NCBI RefSeq assembly: GCF_003071065.1
Contig: NZ_QCXX01000003.1
Span: 326,687-390,686 of the forward strand
Reading direction: 5' to 3'
DNA length: 64,000 nt
DNA from: Sphingobacterium athyrii
GTDB lineage: Bacteria > Bacteroidota > Bacteroidia > Sphingobacteriales > Sphingobacteriaceae
The notes under the pieces are model-generated. The model did not search any database. It was given only the letters and a program-made list of their open reading frames with translations, and was not told the origin of the DNA. Each line of letters opens with the position of its first letter. Positions within the stretch are counted from its first letter, which is position 1. This document shows positions 61,901 through 64,000 of the stretch, piece after piece. The position numbers and the translations under genes are program-made.

Positions 61901-63319
61901 TCACTTTTGGAGCTCAAGCAATTTTTCATTTCTCGTCTGGTAATTAATTTCACAATTTGGTAGCCATTTTTTTAAGTTGTCCTTGTCCGTCTGTGTTAAG
62001 TAATCGTCATCTATCCGTATTGACTTCAAATTTTTCAACTGGGATATTTTTGGTGAAATATATTTTATGGGGTTGTTCCAAATTTCAAGCTTTTCTAAAT
62101 TTTTAAGATCAGAAATATTATCAGGTATGCGTTCTATTTCGTTGTCAAATAGCAAAAGTTCTTTTAAATTTCCTAGAAATATTGTTTCTGTTGAAATGTT
62201 TTTGATCTTGTTGGTATATAAATAGAGTATTTCAAGCTTCCTTAGTCTACCATCGATAAATGAAAGATCCGAAAGCTGGTTGTCATTTAATGATAGCCAA
62301 GTTAGCTTTGGTATCGATTTAATTAGTTCTGGGAAAAGTGTCAGTTCATTCCCTGACAAGTCAAAATGTTCCAAACTATCCAATTGAGAAAGATCGCAGT
62401 CGACTTGTTTAATTCCTGTCTTTGCAAATGAAACACTTTTAAGGTATTGTAATTGTGTGATTTTGCAAGGAAATTTATTGATCGGATTATCAGCCATAAT
62501 CAAGTCTTCAAGGGATTTAATCCGGAAAATTTGTTCTGGAACCTCTTTGAACTTATTACCTGACAATATCACCTTATAAAGGTTAAATTTTTCAAGACCG
62601 TTAGGAAGCGATGTCAAACTATTTGAGTTGAGCCATAGATACGGCCCCCTGCTGTCTGTTTGTATCGCAGAACTTATACTTTTGTAAGCGCTTGTCATTT
62701 TCCTTGATGCTATTTCATTGCACAAAGAAGTCATAATATCCTTAACCGCTGATCCTTCGCTGCCTGTTTGAAAGAGCCAAGTTTCTATTCTACTATCACA
62801 AACAATACAGTCTATTCCAAAGTTAGGATCCCAATTGATACTGGTGTTATCGAATTCAGGACTGTCGGCATAAGCATAACGGATAGTATTTGGAATATCT
62901 TCCATTTTTGTCGAAGTGATCAGGACTCCATCATTAGGCATAACAATTGTCTTTTTCCAAAACTTTGTTTTAGGCAATTCGGGATAACCTGCTATTCCAA
63001 AAATAATCCCTGCCTGACCTTTAAAGTTTTTCGGAAAAATGATATAATTGTGTTCTTGCCATGTCATATAGGTAACAAAGACGGAAGATATATACAGGAT
63101 TGCAAAAATAGATTGCAATGCCCAAAAGGATTTCCTATCTCTCAAAAATCTTTTAATTCCATAATCAATTAGGTATAGCATCAATCCGACTCCAACAAAG
63201 ATCAATGCTAAAACAATGAGGTAACCATATGTGAAAACTACAATCAGCAATCCGAGTAGGATTGTCAATAAACCTAGTATTTTCAAAGGTGAACTTATGA
63301 GTCGTTTCATTATTGGCAT
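61901..63319 (-). CDS. Membrane-anchored leucine-rich-repeat protein
   Basis: 472 aa from the ATG at 63319 (5 bp after the upstream stop at 63324; ATG 63310 is the alternative; the ORF to 63361 overlaps the DUF4241 gene). N-terminal three spans ('LGLLTILLGLLIVVFTYGYL', 'VLALIFVGVGLMLYLIDY', 'SIFAILYISSVFVTYMTW') are followed by an unknown domain to about 230, then a run of canonical LRRs ('LEHFDLSGNELTLFPELIKS', 'LTWLSLNDNQLSDLSF', 'LEKLEIWNNPIKYISPKI'). Likely co-transcribed with the upstream DUF4241 gene. Function unknown. Confidence 0.8.
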   Translation of the reverse strand: MPIMKRLISSPLKILGLLTILLGLLIVVFTYGYLIVLALIFVGVGLMLYLIDYGIKRFLRDRKSFWALQSIFAILYISSVFVTYMTWQEHNYIIFPKNFKGQAGIIFGIAGYPELPKTKFWKKTIVMPNDGVLITSTKMEDIPNTIRYAYADSPEFDNTSINWDPNFGIDCIVCDSRIETWLFQTGSEGSAVKDIMTSLCNEIASRKMTSAYKSISSAIQTDSRGPYLWLNSNSLTSLPNGLEKFNLYKVILSGNKFKEVPEQIFRIKSLEDLIMADNPINKFPCKITQLQYLKSVSFAKTGIKQVDCDLSQLDSLEHFDLSGNELTLFPELIKSIPKLTWLSLNDNQLSDLSFIDGRLRKLEILYLYTNKIKNISTETIFLGNLKELLLFDNEIERIPDNISDLKNLEKLEIWNNPIKYISPKISQLKNLKSIRIDDDYLTQTDKDNLKKWLPNCEINYQTRNEKLLELQK

Positions 63320-63323
63320 CTTT

Positions 63324-64000
63324 TTAATACTCCCCAACATTCCGCCACAGTACAATATCAAAGTCAGTCAACAGCTGACAGATCTTACCGTCACTGCCTC
63401 TTCCGATGTAAGTAGCATAAAAACCATCTCCATACCCCGTGGAGAAAAAGACGGCATTTTGGTTTTGAAAACTGTAATTTAAATAATCCTTGAATTTTTC
63501 GGAGAATATATTGTCCCAATTTTTATCAAGCAGCGTATTCAGACTATTTTTTGCTACTTGATCGACGAAAAGACCTATTCCTGCATCTACTCCATAGCCA
63601 TATATTTCTTTGGATTTGATGGGAATTGGAGCCTGTCCAGGTAATAACGCAAGCTCCCATCTACGGATAGGCTTATCTGAGAACTTTATTCGTGCAAATG
63701 CGATCCTTCTATCCTTATTAGCGTTGATATTTGCCATTGCCAATTCCACTGGAAACTCACCAACAGGAAACTTTTCATTAAAAGCTATCGCATCGCTTAG
63801 CATAACGGGGTCGGTAGCGATAATCTGGCCTGACGATACCTTTAGATTTCCTAAAGCTATCTTATCAAAAGTAATTTCCGTGCCGAATTGCGTTACTTTT
63901 GTTCCCTTCACGAAACTGCCTTCAAACAGCTTTGGGAATGTCAGCGATGTATCCTGAATGGTTATTTTCGGTATGCTATCTGCGAGATCAAATTCATTTG
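63324..64000 (-). CDS. DUF4241-family protein, 5' end outside window
   Basis: The frame continues through the window end (…'NEFDLADSIPKITIQDT'), so the apparent GTG start at 63911 is internal. C-terminal signature shared with 1627-2403: 'KEIYGYGVDAGIGLF', 'FFSTGYGDGFYATYIG', 'QLLTDFDIVLWR'. By eye about 90 % identical over the shared region to that gene. Stop at 63324 abuts the LRR gene start. Confidence 0.85.
   Translation of the reverse strand, partial: NEFDLADSIPKITIQDTSLTFPKLFEGSFVKGTKVTQFGTEITFDKIALGNLKVSSGQIIATDPVMLSDAIAFNEKFPVGEFPVELAMANINANKDRRIAFARIKFSDKPIRRWELALLPGQAPIPIKSKEIYGYGVDAGIGLFVDQVAKNSLNTLLDKNWDNIFSEKFKDYLNYSFQNQNAVFFSTGYGDGFYATYIGRGSDGKICQLLTDFDIVLWRNVGEY

Noticed and set aside
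1-64000. CRISPR array
   Set aside because: No regularly spaced short repeats with unique spacers; repeated motifs are few and scattered.
1-64000. tRNA or rRNA genes, or an att site used by an integrated element
   Set aside because: No cloverleaf, no rRNA text and no integrase gene were recognised.

Overview
The window is AT-rich bacterial DNA from a member of the Bacteroidota, most likely Sphingobacteriaceae (Sphingobacterium-like; inference). The evidence is a SusC/SusD pair, a hybrid two-component regulator of the polysaccharide-utilisation type, abundant short lipoproteins, and weak or absent Shine-Dalgarno sites. No rRNA, tRNA or CRISPR array was seen.

Layout. (1) 1-24.2 kb is an accessory island of small, mostly unlinked genes of families typical of immunity to contact-dependent or Rhs toxins: leucine-rich repeats, SMI1/KNR4 (SUKH), DUF4304, DUF4241, a WapI-like protein and DUF2711. 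Between them lie broken genes, an Rhs-core scrap and IS remnants. Two compact operons stand out here: a phosphoribosyltransferase-like protein with a NADAR protein (6254-7935, minus), and a three-gene sce7726-type nuclease / beta-family (sce7725) / RES-domain operon (16145-19056, plus). (2) 24.4-39.3 kb is a well-preserved polysaccharide utilisation locus: a GH28/GH49-like beta-helix lipoprotein, a convergent HTCS sensor, then SusC, SusD, two surface lipoproteins, an SGNH esterase and a second beta-helix enzyme. (3) 39.5-44.3 kb holds an acetyltransferase and a SWIM zinc-finger / large-repeat (DUF6493-like) pair. (4) 44.4-54.8 kb is a second immunity-type island. It contains a 1.13-kb direct repeat (two 297-aa paralogues 4233 bp apart) flanking SUKH, SH3 and DUF1963 genes, followed by GNATs and a zeta-toxin-like gene with a small overlapping upstream partner. 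(5) 55-59.3 kb is a LytS/LytTR-type two-component pair divergent from a TonB-dependent receptor. (6) 59.5-64 kb has a frameshifted HD hydrolase, an MBL-fold hydrolase, a YbjQ-like gene, an IS256 scrap, an LRR membrane protein and a second DUF4241 gene that runs off the window.

How it fits together. Islands 1, 4 and 6 share repeated building blocks. A roughly 160-bp leader plus YbjQ-like start occurs three times. A TACGG-TTTC-CCGTA palindrome occurs four times, with one variant. Fragments of the HAD, HD/MBL, lipoprotein, 297-aa and sce7726 genes reappear elsewhere in the window. This looks like a site that gains, duplicates and decays immunity and defence cassettes by homologous recombination between repeats. 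The best candidates for under-described systems are the sce7726/beta/RES operon, the PRTase-NADAR pair and the repeat-driven cassette architecture itself.
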